A stretch of DNA of 64,000 nt from Gilliamella sp. wkB112 (GTDB taxonomy: Bacteria > Pseudomonadota > Gammaproteobacteria > Enterobacterales > Orbaceae), in contig NZ_LZGL01000018.1 in assembly GCF_001690685.1 (NCBI RefSeq), positions 107,254-171,253 on the forward strand, given 5' to 3'. The notes beneath the pieces were generated by a model. The model was not told the origin of the DNA and ran no database searches. It saw only the letters and a program-made list of their open reading frames with translations. A program made the position numbers and the translations under genes. This document shows, piece by piece, positions 20,554 to 30,018 of this stretch. Position 1 is the first letter of the stretch, and the number at the start of each line of letters is the position of its first letter.

Positions 20554-21519
20554 ATGAGTAAAATATTTGATGATAATTCCCAAACTATAGGCCATACACC
20601 GTTGGTGCGATTAAAACATTTTGGCAATGGCAATATTTTAGCAAAAGTCGAGTCACGTAATCCCAGCTTCAGCATAAAATGTCGTATCGCATCGAATATG
20701 ATTTGGGACGCTGAAAAACGTGGTTTATTAACCTCAGATGTTGAACTCATCGAACCTACCAGTGGGAATACTGGTATTGCCTTAGCCGCCGTTGCTGCTG
20801 CCCGTGGTTATAAATTAACTTTAACTATGCCAGAAAGTATGAGCATTGAACGTCGTAAATTATTAAAGGCACTTGGTGCCAATTTAGTTCTAACACCGGC
20901 AGCCAAAGGCATGAAAGGTGCTATTGAAAAAGCTGAAGAAATTGTCGCCAGTAACCCAAAACGCAATATCATGTTACAACAATTTAGTAACCCAGCTAAC
21001 CCCGAAATTCACGAAAAAACCACAGGCCCTGAGATTTGGCAAGATACCGATGGTAAAGTAGACATTTTCATTGCCGGAGTGGGTACTGGTGGTACTTTTA
21101 CCGGTGTGGTCAACTATATTAAAAAAAATCAAGGCAAAAATATTACTGCTGTTGCAGTAGAACCTACCAATTCCCCTGTTATTACCCAAGCCCTAGCTGG
21201 CGAACCAATAAAACCTGGTCCACATAAAATTCAAGGTATTGGTGCTGGTTTTATTCCTAAAAATTTGGATTTAAGTTTAATTGATCTGGTTGAAAAAGTA
21301 TCGGATGATCAAGCAATTAAAACCGCAAGAGAAGTAATGGAAAAAGAAGGTATTTTGGTAGGCATTTCATCCGGTGCCGCTGTTTTTGCCGCCGATAAAT
21401 TAGCTAAATTACCTGAAAACAAAAATAAAACTATTGTAGTCATTTTACCTTCATCCGGTGAACGTTACTTGAGTACTGACTTATTTAGTGGGATTTTTAC
21501 TGAAAAAGAATTAGGCTAA
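20554..21519 (+). CDS. cysK: Cysteine synthase A (O-acetylserine sulfhydrylase)
   Basis: 321 residues (E. coli 323), nearly collinear with E. coli CysK. A PLP enzyme that makes cysteine from O-acetylserine and sulfide. PLP Lys42 lies in 'SFSIKCRI', the substrate loop is 'TSGNTG' (residues 69-74), the phosphate loop is 'GTGGT', and it ends '[19 protein letters not shown]'. It has its own ribosome-binding site (AAGGA). It abuts the left edge of the Rhs cassette array; in E. coli CysK activates one CdiA toxin, but no such link is shown here. Confidence 0.97.
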   Translation: MSKIFDDNSQTIGHTPLVRLKHFGNGNILAKVESRNPSFSIKCRIASNMIWDAEKRGLLTSDVELIEPTSGNTGIALAAVAAARGYKLTLTMPESMSIERRKLLKALGANLVLTPAAKGMKGAIEKAEEIVASNPKRNIMLQQFSNPANPEIHEKTTGPEIWQDTDGKVDIFIAGVGTGGTFTGVVNYIKKNQGKNITAVAVEPTNSPVITQALAGEPIKPGPHKIQGIGAGFIPKNLDLSLIDLVEKVSDDQAIKTAREVMEKEGILVGISSGAAVFAADKLAKLPENKNKTIVVILPSSGERYLSTDLFSGIFTEKELG

Positions 21520-21562
21520 ACATAAATTACAAAATTTAATTTAAGCCAATGTAACTAATACT

Positions 21563-21588
21563 AAACTACTTCCTCATGGTAGTAGTTT
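21563..21588 (+). terminator. Hairpin after cysK
   Basis: Stem AAACTACT/AGTAGTTT with a 10-base loop, 44 bases after the cysK stop. No T tract. Confidence 0.4.
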
Positions 21589-21725
21589 GGTAATTAAAGT
21601 TACTTCTATCTACCAACCTCACAGTTAATGGCTACTTGCCGAAGTAAATAAAGCACACCGTACACAACTACTACCATACCAACCAGATTGTCAGATCACT
21701 AAAGCCGGCAAATAAACAAAGTATA

Positions 21726-22243
21726 CTATTATATGGCAGGCGAACTACAAATCATGGGGAGAAATAGAAAATTTACGTATTAATAAAATAGAACAGAACC
21801 TAAGATATCATGGCTAATGCTTTGATGAAGAAACAGAACTTAACTATAATACGTTTAGGTATTATGATCCACTGGTAGGGAGATTTACGACTCAAGATCC
21901 TACAGGATTATTGAGTGGGGTTAACCTTTATCAGTATGTACTTAATCCGTTGAAGTGGGTTGATCCGTGGAGGTGGATATGTTGGAGTACTGTAAGAATG
22001 CAACAAGGTAAAGCTCCACAGATGAGTGTAGAAGTAATTAGTAGAAAAACAGGTGTTACAAGTACAAGAACGATTTCTATGGAGCATCACCATACAAATA
22101 TTCCTCAGAGAGTCGAAGGCATAGATGTCCGTAACCCCTCAAATCTCTATATTTTTACATCTTGGCTGCATGAGGCTACTGATACTTATAGGCATGTAGG
22201 ATCAGATTTATTAAACGTGATTAAAGACATAGATGTATTTTAG
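21726..22243 (+). pseudogene. Orphan Rhs C-terminal fragment 1, HHH-type nuclease-like toxin tail
   Basis: The core part is in frame from about 21726 except for one stop (CAA to TAA in 'RYHGQ'). The tail is open to 22243. After '[11 protein letters not shown]' the variable region has '[20 protein letters not shown]' followed by '[13 protein letters not shown]', a His-rich pattern like HNH/EHHH nuclease toxins; this is a tentative reading. The 110-codon frame from the ATG at 21911 could in principle be translated alone, but no ribosome-binding site is evident. It is followed 14 bases later by an immunity-type gene. Confidence 0.65.
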
Positions 22244-22257
22244 AAAAAAGGTAATTT

Positions 22258-22719
22258 ATGAATATATTCGATATGCAGGAATTTGTATCATCTCCATTAT
22301 ACCATAGTATTTGTTTGGCTATCGCGAAAGCTATTCCGATAACCATAATTTCGGATTATTCAGATACTATGGCAAATTTAGACATACAAAGAATTGTAAA
22401 CTCAAACTTGTCAATCAAAGAATTACAAAATACTTTGATAAATAATAAGGATGAATTGATTAACTATTCAATTAATAAGTATAAAATGACATACATTAAC
22501 GAAGAAATTGAAGATTATCCCATTGGAGAAGAAGTTGAAGAAAGGCCAACTAATATAAAATACACAGGATATTCTAAAGGATTTCTTTTAATGAATCTTA
22601 TTGAATATAGTTTGGTGAAGAGAGGAAATCAAGAGCTTGAAGAGTATTTAAAAAAATCTCGTATCCCCCAAGCAAAGAAATATGCTAAAGAAATAAAAAG
22701 CTTTTTAGAGTTTAAATAG
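22258..22719 (+). CDS. Putative immunity protein, cassette 1
   Basis: 153 residues, no signal peptide, rich in Asn, Ile and Glu, mostly helical in appearance. I do not recognise the family. Assigned as immunity protein only because it starts 14 bases after the toxin tail, has a good ribosome-binding site (AAAAAGG) and stands where immunity genes stand in rhs loci. Confidence 0.6.
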   Translation: MNIFDMQEFVSSPLYHSICLAIAKAIPITIISDYSDTMANLDIQRIVNSNLSIKELQNTLINNKDELINYSINKYKMTYINEEIEDYPIGEEVEERPTNIKYTGYSKGFLLMNLIEYSLVKRGNQELEEYLKKSRIPQAKKYAKEIKSFLEFK

Positions 22720-22790
22720 TAAGCAATATAATAATATATTGCCATCATGGAAAGATGAAATTTTGCTACAACACTAACTACTAACATATA

Positions 22791-23329
22791 GAGAAATTGT
22801 AAGTTGCAGAATTAACGAAATAGAACAAAATCTACGCTACCAAGGACAATACTTTGATGAAGAAACCGAACTACACTATAATACTTTTAGGTACTATGAC
22901 CCTCAAATAGGTAGATTTACTACGCAAGATCCGATAGGATTATTGGGTGGGATTAATCTTTATACGTATGCGATCAATCCTACTAGTTGGATTGATCCTA
23001 TGGGGTTATGCTTAAACAGAGGACAGCCTAGATTAGAAAATGGTAATTTAAAAGAAGGTTGGCAACATATTGAAGCAAGACATATAACTGGAAGCCACCC
23101 TAATGGCGCTGGTGACTTATTTGCTGCTGGAACAACCAGAGCTGATATTGAAAAATATGCAGCAGAGATAATTCGAAGTGGCACAAGACAATCGGATCCA
23201 TCAAAAATAATACAAACCTTTACAAAGAAACTCAATATTAATGGACTAAGAGCAAACTATAAACTTATAGTTGACTCTGTCGACGGAAATCGAATAATCA
23301 CAATGTTCCCAATGTTAGGAGGGCACTAA
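22791..23329 (+). pseudogene. Orphan Rhs C-terminal fragment 2, RNase-like (BECR-type) toxin tail
   Basis: The core is in frame without stops from about 22791 to the 'SWIDPMG' junction, but there is no start codon before 'MGGINLY' at 22943, so it is a 5'-truncated gene. The tail contains '[13 protein letters not shown]', 'LFAAGTT' and a closing '[16 protein letters not shown]'. A conserved His/Arg-His plus a C-terminal strand ending in T-x-F-P is typical of the barnase/EndoU/colicin/RelE-like RNase toxins; the exact family is not certain. The toxin tail itself is intact. Confidence 0.65.
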
Positions 23330-23333
23330 TATC

Positions 23334-23735
23334 ATGAAAATTGATATATTCATAGCCAATGATAAAGTTGAGTCTTCTTTTGATTTAGGTGGGCTAGAAT
23401 TTTTTGGTAATTGTAATCGTTATTCAAAAGAAAATTATAAAAGTAATGATTTGCAAATGATATTTATTTCAGTAAGTGATTTTGTTTTTAATATCCGACA
23501 AAAAAAACAGTATATTTTTTCATCAAATATCAAATTCTTTTTTAACGAAAAAAAAGAACACTTTTTTGTAAATGATTTACTAATTGAGAAAATACCATTT
23601 GAGTCTTTAATATTAGAGCTATTTAATTTAATTACTAAGTCCATTTACATTTTAAAAAATGTTTCCATTTCAAAAAGTGATGCTGTAATGATGGATTTAA
23701 TCAATGAACAAAAAAAACTCAAACAAATTATTTAA
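23334..23735 (+). CDS. Putative immunity protein, cassette 2
   Basis: 133 residues, cytoplasmic, starting 4 bases after the toxin tail of fragment 2, which argues for an intact toxin-immunity pair. Aromatic- and Lys-rich with alternating strands; family not recognised. Confidence 0.6.
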   Translation: MKIDIFIANDKVESSFDLGGLEFFGNCNRYSKENYKSNDLQMIFISVSDFVFNIRQKKQYIFSSNIKFFFNEKKEHFFVNDLLIEKIPFESLILELFNLITKSIYILKNVSISKSDAVMMDLINEQKKLKQII

Positions 23736-23904
23736 AATATGTGAGCCTATCCTAAAATTTGTGTATTGCCGGGCAGATTGATTCAAAGGTGAGAGTTGAT
23801 ACGCTCATCAAACTTGATCATAAACCAATTCATGGTATCGCGTCAGTTTTGAATAGTCATAGTCCATTTCTTTGAAACATTCTTTTTGATTAAGAGATTT
23901 ATGT
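23736..23904. other. Non-coding spacer, possible insertion-sequence relic
   Basis: It begins 'GTGAGCCTATCCTAAAATTT', which faintly resembles terminal repeats of IS256-type elements, but no transposase frame or second end is found. Otherwise unexplained. Confidence 0.2.
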
Positions 23905-24120
23905 ATGAATATTCAGATTAATAGATTAGGTAAAATATTACAAGGCGATGAAAAAGGGTATTATATAAAAATTATTGATGATTTAGATAATACAGGTAGC
24001 TTTTTAATATTAACATCTCCAGACATAGATATGAAAAAAGGATTTGATAATTGGGTGAAAGATAAAAGAAGCTTAGAAGGGTATTTTATGGAATCAAACT
24101 GGCTAATTGAATGGTTATAA
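23905..24120 (+). CDS. Small orphan immunity-type protein
   Basis: 71 residues with a pattern ('IKIIDDLDNTGSFLILTSP...GFDNWV...GYFMESNWLIEWL') that I associate with small immunity proteins found after polymorphic toxins. No toxin tail is left in front of it; the preceding 170 bases are non-coding. It may therefore protect against toxins of neighbouring cells rather than a resident one (inference). Confidence 0.5.
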   Translation: MNIQINRLGKILQGDEKGYYIKIIDDLDNTGSFLILTSPDIDMKKGFDNWVKDKRSLEGYFMESNWLIEWL

Positions 24121-24141
24121 ATAAGAAATAAAAAAACTACG

Positions 24142-24662
24142 ACCAATATTTTGAAGAGGAAATTGAATTATATTATAACACTTTTAGATATTATGATCCG
24201 CAGGTAGGACGGTTTACTACTAAAGACCCAATAGGTTTATTGGGTGGAAGGAATCTTTATTCGTATCCAATTAACACTATTATTTGGATTGACCCTTGGG
24301 GACTATACGGTTTATCACCTTCTGAAATAAAAACGGCAACATCCAAAGTTGGACGTGTTGACCATCATCCGGCTAGGCACCTCATAGATGATGGTATTAT
24401 TACCCATAATGCAGCTTCAAAAGCTGCTTGTAAACAATTCGTGGATATAGCCACAGATGTTTTATCCGATCCAACGAAGCATTTTAGTCATACGATGGTA
24501 CAAGGCGGAACAAAAGTAGATGGATTTTATAGACAAATAGATGGTCATGATATAGTTGTATTTATAGCTAAAGAGCCTATTGGCAATAAAGTAGCTATTG
24601 AAGATATTGTTACTGCTATCAAACCAAGCGCAAACCAAATGGCAAATTGGAGATTACCATGA
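24142..24662 (+). pseudogene. Orphan Rhs C-terminal fragment 3, intact RNase-like toxin tail
   Basis: The core is truncated to '[20 protein letters not shown]' and runs in frame through 'WIDPWGLYG' into a tail of about 115 residues. The tail has 'DHHPARHLIDDGIITHNAA', 'FVDIATDVLSDPTKHFSHTM' and 'DIVVFIAKEPIGNKVAIEDI' and ends 'PSANQMANWRLP'. A conserved His pair and the strand-rich end fit an EndoU/BECR-like RNase, tentatively. A decayed paralogue of this tail occurs in fragment 6. Its stop overlaps the immunity gene start (ATGA). Confidence 0.65.
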
Positions 24663-25144
24663 TTACAAAGAAACACTTAGGAATTATGTGGAAAGATCGA
24701 ATATTAGGAGAGACATTGAATGTCCCAGGAATAATATTATTTGCGTATTCAAAGATAGAATGGGTGTTGACTGAATTACAACTAAAAAATATAGATCTCA
24801 TATGGAAAAAATATGGCGCAGATATTGAGCAAAAACTTATAAAGTGGGAAGGTGAAGAAAATTGTGATTATTCTATAGACATTCATATTAAAAAATGGCC
24901 ATCTACTGATAAATGGCTGGCTTGTCTCGAAAAAACTTCATCATATATAGTTAGTGTTGGAGCAGAAATCGTATGGTGTAGTGATGAGATGGGCTCACCA
25001 TCAATGGATCAAATTACTGATGATGGTGATATTTATGCTGCCTATATGAAGCACCTAGGACTACTTGTTAACTCTAACTTGGAAGATGAATTTAAAAACC
25101 TAAATAATACTCAATTAGAGTCATTAAAAAGAGCGTTGCTATAG
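24659..25144 (+). CDS. Putative immunity protein, cassette 3 (paralogue of 29482-29949)
   Basis: 161 residues from the ATG at 24659, which overlaps the toxin stop (ATGA); the frame is open 12 bases further but the overlap decides the start. It shares 'ITK..L...W', 'I.WCS...', 'DG.YAA' and an 'N.E.E.K.L....L..LK..L' ending with the gene at 29482, and the toxin tails before both genes are also related. This makes a homologous toxin-immunity pair. Family not named. Confidence 0.7.
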   Translation: MITKKHLGIMWKDRILGETLNVPGIILFAYSKIEWVLTELQLKNIDLIWKKYGADIEQKLIKWEGEENCDYSIDIHIKKWPSTDKWLACLEKTSSYIVSVGAEIVWCSDEMGSPSMDQITDDGDIYAAYMKHLGLLVNSNLEDEFKNLNNTQLESLKRALL

Positions 25145-25506
25145 TAAATGTTTAAACTGTCAGATTGATTTGTATACAGTTATAATTTTTAAAGATATAT
25201 CTCCAATTAAAGTGGAACAACTTGGATTAGTATCTAATTGATCTGATGGCTATTATAAATAAAGCAGTATGAATTTTCTGCTTCGTAACCTATGCATAAT
25301 GCAGAAATATTCATAATTAATCCGAGACAGTACGATATTTCTATAACAGATATAGATGATTACTGGATTGGAAAGCGTTCCTTTCTAGTGGGTATCAGTT
25401 TAAGAAGTGGTTAGTCAACTGTGGGAAATGACCACAAAAACAGGCAGTGAGTCTATTATTCTGAAATTAAGTAATGGAATTAAAAAATTATCTAGGTAAA
25501 AGTATT
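25145..25506. other. Gene-free stretch in the Rhs array
   Basis: About 360 bases with stops in all frames. Short coding-like shreds may be toxin remains belonging to the following immunity pseudogene, but nothing is recognisable. Confidence 0.35.
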
Positions 25507-25746
25507 ATGCAAAATAAAGTAAAAACCAAAGAGGATTTTATTCAACTATTATCTTCTTTAGCCCAAGATGTAAAATATAACCCTAAAGATTAGGAAAACA
25601 GAGATTTACCCAGCTTTTTGGAAGCAATGGCGTCATGGATAGAGGATATGGATGGTTTTTATTCAAATCAACACAAGCCTATACCAACAAATATTAGCTG
25701 GGAAGTTTTTGCCGACATCATGTTAGCGGCTAGAATATATGAGTGA
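25507..25746 (+). pseudogene. DUF7660-like immunity gene with a nonsense codon
   Basis: The frame from ATG 25507 reads 'KTKEDFIQLLSSLAQDVKYN' then a TAG at 25591-25593, then continues in the same frame 'ENRDLPSFLEAMASWIEDM' and 'WEVFADIMLAARIYE' to TGA at 25746. The family pattern has Trp at the stop position (W-E-N), so a single TGG to TAG change explains the break. The resemblance to DUF7660 is from memory of its 'FLEAM..W..DM' and 'W..FA..L.AA..YE' motifs. No toxin is left in front of it. Confidence 0.65.
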
Positions 25747-25820
25747 TGAGAATTAAAAAAATGAAGCATACCATTTAACCATGATGACAGTGATAGATCA
25801 CTTGAAGAAGTAAGTACCCT

Positions 25821-26481
25821 CTTATTATACCAATTAAACATTTATACTCTTCTAGTTAACTAATCAACAAGGCAGTATTGTATGGCTGGCGAACTACAAA
25901 GCATGGGGAGAAATAGATAGCTGTAGGATCAATGAAATTGAACAGAACCTACGATACCAAGGTCAATACTTTGATGAAGAGACTGAGTTACATTACAATA
26001 CTTTTAGATATTATGATCCACCGGTGGGAGATTTACGACTCAAGACCCTATAGGATTATTGGGTGGGTTTAATCTTTATACTTATGTGCTTAATCCTATT
26101 GCATGGAGTGCTCCGTGGGGATGGACAACGGGCGAAGGCTATACTCATATCACCTACGAGGGAGTAAAAAATGGTAAACCATATATTGGTTATGCTAGCA
26201 AACCAGGTTTGGGACATTCAGCACAAGATGTATTAAATTATCGTTATAACAATAACTTTGATATATTTGATGTTAAACCAGAGCCATTCTATCGTGGAGA
26301 AGGCGTTGATGGAAAAGCAACAGCAAGAGGACTGGAACAAAGAACCTTTGAAGCTAGAGGGGGATTAGATGGAACATCCAATAGGCAAAACCCTGTAGGG
26401 CAGAATAATGCAAGGCGACAAGAGTACTTAGATGCAGCTGATAAACACTTAAATGACAAAACAGGTGGTAACAAATGTTAA
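25821..26481 (+). pseudogene. Orphan Rhs C-terminal fragment 4, nuclease-like toxin tail
   Basis: The core has a frameshift near 26025, where a base is missing in the 'PQVGRF' region. The tail from 26059 is open: after '[11 protein letters not shown]' it has '[14 protein letters not shown]', '[20 protein letters not shown]' and '[20 protein letters not shown]'. The Y-I-G plus distal 'ARGLEQ' pattern recalls GIY-YIG/URI-fold nucleases; not certain. The tail overlaps the immunity gene by 7 bases. Confidence 0.6.
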
Positions 26482-27035
26482 CAAAGAAACAACGTAGTCA
26501 AGAAAACTCAGTGTTTGGTGTCTATATAAGAGAGGGATTATATTCGTTAGCACAATCAAGAAAAAATCATTGGATGGAGTTTTTTAATATCTTTAATGAG
26601 AAAGATGAGTGGGATGGAATAGACCTTAATAAGATTGATGTCTTGTTTACATATAGTGTTGCTGCTCACAGCCTCAAAGAGTTATTAGTTTCTTTGCAAG
26701 ATGATAATGTATTAAAAAATTTACGGCCTATGCAATCAAAAATTATTGCAACAACGGATATTTTAGCTGGCACAAAAGGTCTAGTCGAAATGGATGATAG
26801 GTGTGATAGTGTAGATAATAAGATTTTGATTCCTAAGTTAATAGTAAAAGATCACTTAGAAATTATTCATACAATAGAGTTAGCTGGAATGCACGGAAAT
26901 TCTGAACAAATTCAAAAACGTATTCTTAATTTTTATGAAACTGGTATAAATTGGGATGAATCTAAAAAGTTTTTATTTCCTCATGTAACGCCTCCAACTC
27001 CACAAAAATCATCACCCTATTTCATAGGGAAATAG
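26475..27035 (+). CDS. Putative immunity protein, cassette 4
   Basis: 186 residues, cytoplasmic, starting inside the last codons of toxin tail 4. Helix-rich ('[19 protein letters not shown]', '[19 protein letters not shown]'). Family not recognised. The overlap and intact frame suggest a still functional pair. Confidence 0.6.
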   Translation: MLTKKQRSQENSVFGVYIREGLYSLAQSRKNHWMEFFNIFNEKDEWDGIDLNKIDVLFTYSVAAHSLKELLVSLQDDNVLKNLRPMQSKIIATTDILAGTKGLVEMDDRCDSVDNKILIPKLIVKDHLEIIHTIELAGMHGNSEQIQKRILNFYETGINWDESKKFLFPHVTPPTPQKSSPYFIGK

Positions 27036-27098
27036 TAGTAATAGAATGAAAAAAGGCACACCACTTATCTCTCACGAAATCCAAGGAGATTATTAATC

Positions 27099-27260
27099 AA
27101 ACGTTATGATCCTAAGGATAAAACCATTACTTATCAGTATCATGTAGCTCAACGTTTAACCACACTACTAAACGAAAACAATGAAACGTACCAGTTTCAT
27201 TATGATTCAAGTGATCGGTTCATTGAAGAAGTCAGTATCAGAGGGATGTTAATTATATGA
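27099..27260 (+). pseudogene. Internal Rhs core (YD-repeat) fragment
   Basis: Encodes 'KRYDPKDKTITYQYHVAQRL' and 'NENNETYQFHYDSSDRFIEE', the tyrosine-aspartate repeat pattern of Rhs/YD proteins. It is an internal piece of the cocoon, not the tip region repeated elsewhere, so a longer rhs gene once occupied this site or was copied here. Confidence 0.7.
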
Positions 27261-27391
27261 AAAATGTAAAATTAGAAGAACGAGTTTTTGCAGATATTGA
27301 TAAGGAACAAATGGATTTTAACGATGGCTGTAAGGGTGTTGGCATCTCAAAAACCGATTGTGTAAAAAACTTTAAAGGAGTAAATATCTAA
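27257..27391 (+). CDS. Short open frame after the YD fragment, doubtful gene
   Basis: 44 codons from ATG 27257 ('MKNVKLEERVFADIDKEQMD'), with no recognised family and no clear ribosome-binding site. Its end contains an AAAGGAG, but no credible start follows at proper spacing. It may be a remnant. Confidence 0.25.
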   Translation: MKNVKLEERVFADIDKEQMDFNDGCKGVGISKTDCVKNFKGVNI

Positions 27392-27421
27392 TTAAAATAT
27401 CACGATTATATATACTAATAT

Positions 27422-27583
27422 ATGGATATTGGTGAGTATGAGTTTGGTAATATGGATTATGTTTTTGCTGAAGGACATATTGTTATACATCCTGATTTTC
27501 TTAATAAAACACCTTGTAAATGGTGTTGTAAATACTTTGGAGATGTTTTATACATGGATGAATATCAAAATTATTTTAAATAA
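27422..27583 (+). CDS. Small protein or immunity remnant
   Basis: 53 residues from ATG 27422: 'MDIGEYEFGNMDYVFAEGHI', then 'CKWCCKYFGDVLYMDEYQNY'. The C-x-x-C-C could bind metal, or the piece may be the end of a longer lost protein. It sits where an immunity gene would be, before the next core copy. Confidence 0.35.
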   Translation: MDIGEYEFGNMDYVFAEGHIVIHPDFLNKTPCKWCCKYFGDVLYMDEYQNYFK

Positions 27584-27600
27584 TTATTGAGAAAAGATAG

Positions 27601-28416
27601 ATCAGAGATGCTTTATCAAATGTCCATATAGAAGAACAAACAGAACAACTTAAACAACTTTATATATACGAACCTAACAACTATGTGCCATTAGCACGGC
27701 TAGATACAATGTCTAATGGTACAACAGATATATACTATTATCATACCGATCAAATAGGTACACCCCTAGAGTTAACTAATCAACAAGGCACTATTGTATG
27801 GCAGGCGAACTACAAAGCATGGGGAGAAATAGAGAGCTATAGGATCAATGAAATTGAACAGAACCTACGATACCAAGGTTAATACTTTGATGAAGAAACA
27901 GAACTTCACTATAATACTTTTATCTATTATGATCCGCAAGTAGGACGGTTTACTACGCAAGATCCTATAGGGTTATTGGGTGGGTTTAATTTATATCGCT
28001 ACACTATTAATCCAAATAGCTGGATTGATTCTCTTGGTATCGCGTGTGCTCCTGTTAGTAGTTTTGATCGTCTAAATAATGGGAAAGTATAAAGTATATA
28101 GAGTAATTAGACCTGATGAAAATCCTACAGTCTATTTCCAAAAGATCCTAATAATATAAAGTCAGTTGCTGGTCATATTACATCTGGAAGTCGCTCTGAA
28201 TCTCAGTTCATATCTGCAACTAAAGATCTAAGTATTGCAAAAAAATGGGCAGAAGCTACAGGAAATAGAATAGTTGAGATAGATTTAAGTAAGGTTTCTC
28301 AAGGAGCCATAGATGTATCATCAAATAAAGAACTAGATCTATTAGGTAATCAGTTTGCTAGAAATTTAGCAAGAGGTTCATCTGAAGTATTATTTGATAG
28401 TCCAATAACTTCTTGA
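27601..28416 (+). pseudogene. Orphan Rhs C-terminal fragment 5, decayed ADP-ribosyltransferase-like toxin
   Basis: Longest core copy, open from 27601. A stop at 27880-27882 (CAA to TAA after 'NLRYQG') interrupts it. After 'NSWIDSLG' the tail reads 'KYKVYRVIRPDENP', then 'KSVAGHITSGSRSESQFISA', 'TKDLSIAKKWAEATGN' and 'ARNLARGSSEVLFDSP'. The R ... S-A-T ... E-V-L-F order matches the R-S-E triad of ADP-ribosyltransferase toxins (tentative). Two frameshifts, one near 28080 and one near 28130, break the tail, so it cannot make active protein. Confidence 0.7.
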
Positions 28417-28447
28417 GCTATCAAAGTTTTATAATAGGAGTTGATAT

Positions 28448-28741
28448 ATGAAAAAATTATTGGTAGCAATTGAAAATTGCTCTATTCAAATTGTTGAGAG
28501 TTTACGTTTAGCTAACGGCATAAATGAAACGTTATCTGAATATTTTGTTGAACTACTCGAAGAGATTTATCAGCAATATTCAAAATCAACAAATATTTCT
28601 AAATCTATTATATTTAATCTAATAACTGTACGTGATAATTTAATAGGTTCTCTTAATTATTACTCTGGTGAAAATAAGATAAGAATATCAAATTTGAATT
28701 CTCAGCTAGAACTGTACCTTGAAAAAATATTATTAGGATAA
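28448..28741 (+). CDS. Putative immunity protein, cassette 5
   Basis: 97 residues, all-helical in appearance, with AGGAG 7 bases upstream of the start. It remains open although its toxin is broken. Family not recognised. Confidence 0.6.
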   Translation: MKKLLVAIENCSIQIVESLRLANGINETLSEYFVELLEEIYQQYSKSTNISKSIIFNLITVRDNLIGSLNYYSGENKIRISNLNSQLELYLEKILLG

Positions 28742-28899
28742 TGATGATTCCTTTGAAACTATTTACTTATAATTAAAGATGTTCATTCACTATATGCAAA
28801 GCTCTATAAAGAATCAAATAGGAGCTCATACTGCTTTAGAAAATATAGCTGATTTAGTCCTAAAACTTTGTGACTTACCACTCAAGCCTCATAGAGTTC

Positions 28900-29478
28900 A
28901 CAACCAATAAGGCAGTATAGTATGGCAGGCTAACTACAAAGCATGGGGAGAAATATAAAGCTGTAGGATTAATGAAGTTGAACAAAACCTACGATACCAA
29001 GGCCAATATTTTGATGAAGAAACGGATTTACATTACAATACTTTTAGGTTTTATGATCCGCAGGTAGGTAGATTTACTACTCAAGATCCTATAGGATTAT
29101 TGGATGGATTTAATTTATATAATTATGCACTTAATCCTATTACATGGGTTGACCCTTGGGATGGTGTCCAATAGGTTAAAAGTGCCTTTACTTCAAAACG
29201 ATTACAGCAAGCATCTAGGCGTCTGATTGATGGTGGTTTATTACCCAAATGGAATAAATAAACTGGAGAGTTATTTTAAAAACTAGGAGCTGATATTCTG
29301 GAGAATCCTACACATACCTTTGCTTATGTTTTATGACAAGATGCTGTGAAAGTTTTTTTTGGGTATCATCAATGGACAAAAAGTTGTCCTTTTTATATAT
29401 AAAGCGCGTCCTTGTCAAGGACAAATAGCAACTTCTGTTATACCAACGCCACAACAGGTTATAAATTGGGGGCTATAA
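28900..29478 (+). pseudogene. Orphan Rhs C-terminal fragment 6, decayed paralogue of toxin tail 3
   Basis: The core is in frame but with stops (for example GAA-ATA-TAA at the 'GEIES' position and a TAG after 'DPWDGVQ'). The tail, read across stops, gives 'SRRLIDGGLLPKWNK', 'KLGADILENPTHTFAYVL' and 'PTPQQVINWGL', which line up with 'ARHLIDDGIITHN', 'IATDVLSDPTKHFSHTM' and 'PSANQMANWRLP' of tail 3. At least three in-frame stops and one shift are present. Clearly a dead relative of toxin 3. Confidence 0.75.
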
Positions 29479-29481
29479 TAC

Positions 29482-29949
29482 ATGGGTAATTTAATAACAA
29501 AAGAAATTTTAAAAGTTTATTGGAATAATGTTTACGGAGAAGTAGCTGGACAATCATTTTATATTTTTAGTAATGATATTAGTTTTCTTTCTAATAAATT
29601 TCCTTTTGAGTTATGGCCTAGTCATACAGAGGCTAAAAATTATAAGTTGTTTGGAGATCATTGGGTTGTATGGGTATGGGATGTTAAGTTTTCGACAATC
29701 CCAATAAATTGGTTACATTTAGTCAAACAAACTTTTTTATTTTTTCTTGAGAACAAAGCTATTTTAAGCTGGTGTAGTCTAGATGGATATTTTGAAGACC
29801 CTCCAGATTTATTTAATCCTGTAATGGCCGATGGTTACTATGCTGCAATTACAAGAGAAAAAGAGTTTATTTGCCATACAAATATAGATGAAGAGTATAA
29901 AGGTTTGTTAGAATCAGATATGTTAAAACTAAAACAAACCTTAATATAG
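29482..29949 (+). CDS. Immunity protein retained after a dead toxin (paralogue of 24659-25144)
   Basis: 155 residues, intact, three bases after toxin tail 6. Related to the cassette-3 immunity protein over its whole length ('ITKEILKVYWNN', 'AILSWCSLDG', 'VMADGYYAAITREKEF', C-terminal 'LLESDMLKLKQTLI'). The toxin is pseudogenised but the immunity frame is uninterrupted. Confidence 0.7.
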   Translation: MGNLITKEILKVYWNNVYGEVAGQSFYIFSNDISFLSNKFPFELWPSHTEAKNYKLFGDHWVVWVWDVKFSTIPINWLHLVKQTFLFFLENKAILSWCSLDGYFEDPPDLFNPVMADGYYAAITREKEFICHTNIDEEYKGLLESDMLKLKQTLI

Positions 29950-30018
29950 CAGACAACTTAACCATCACTATTATTCTTCACGGATAGCAAGCAATGCAAC
30001 TCGCATTCTATTATTAAT

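Noticed and set aside
23736..23904. Insertion sequence remnant
   Set aside because: One faint terminal-repeat-like string only; no transposase coding and no matching second end.
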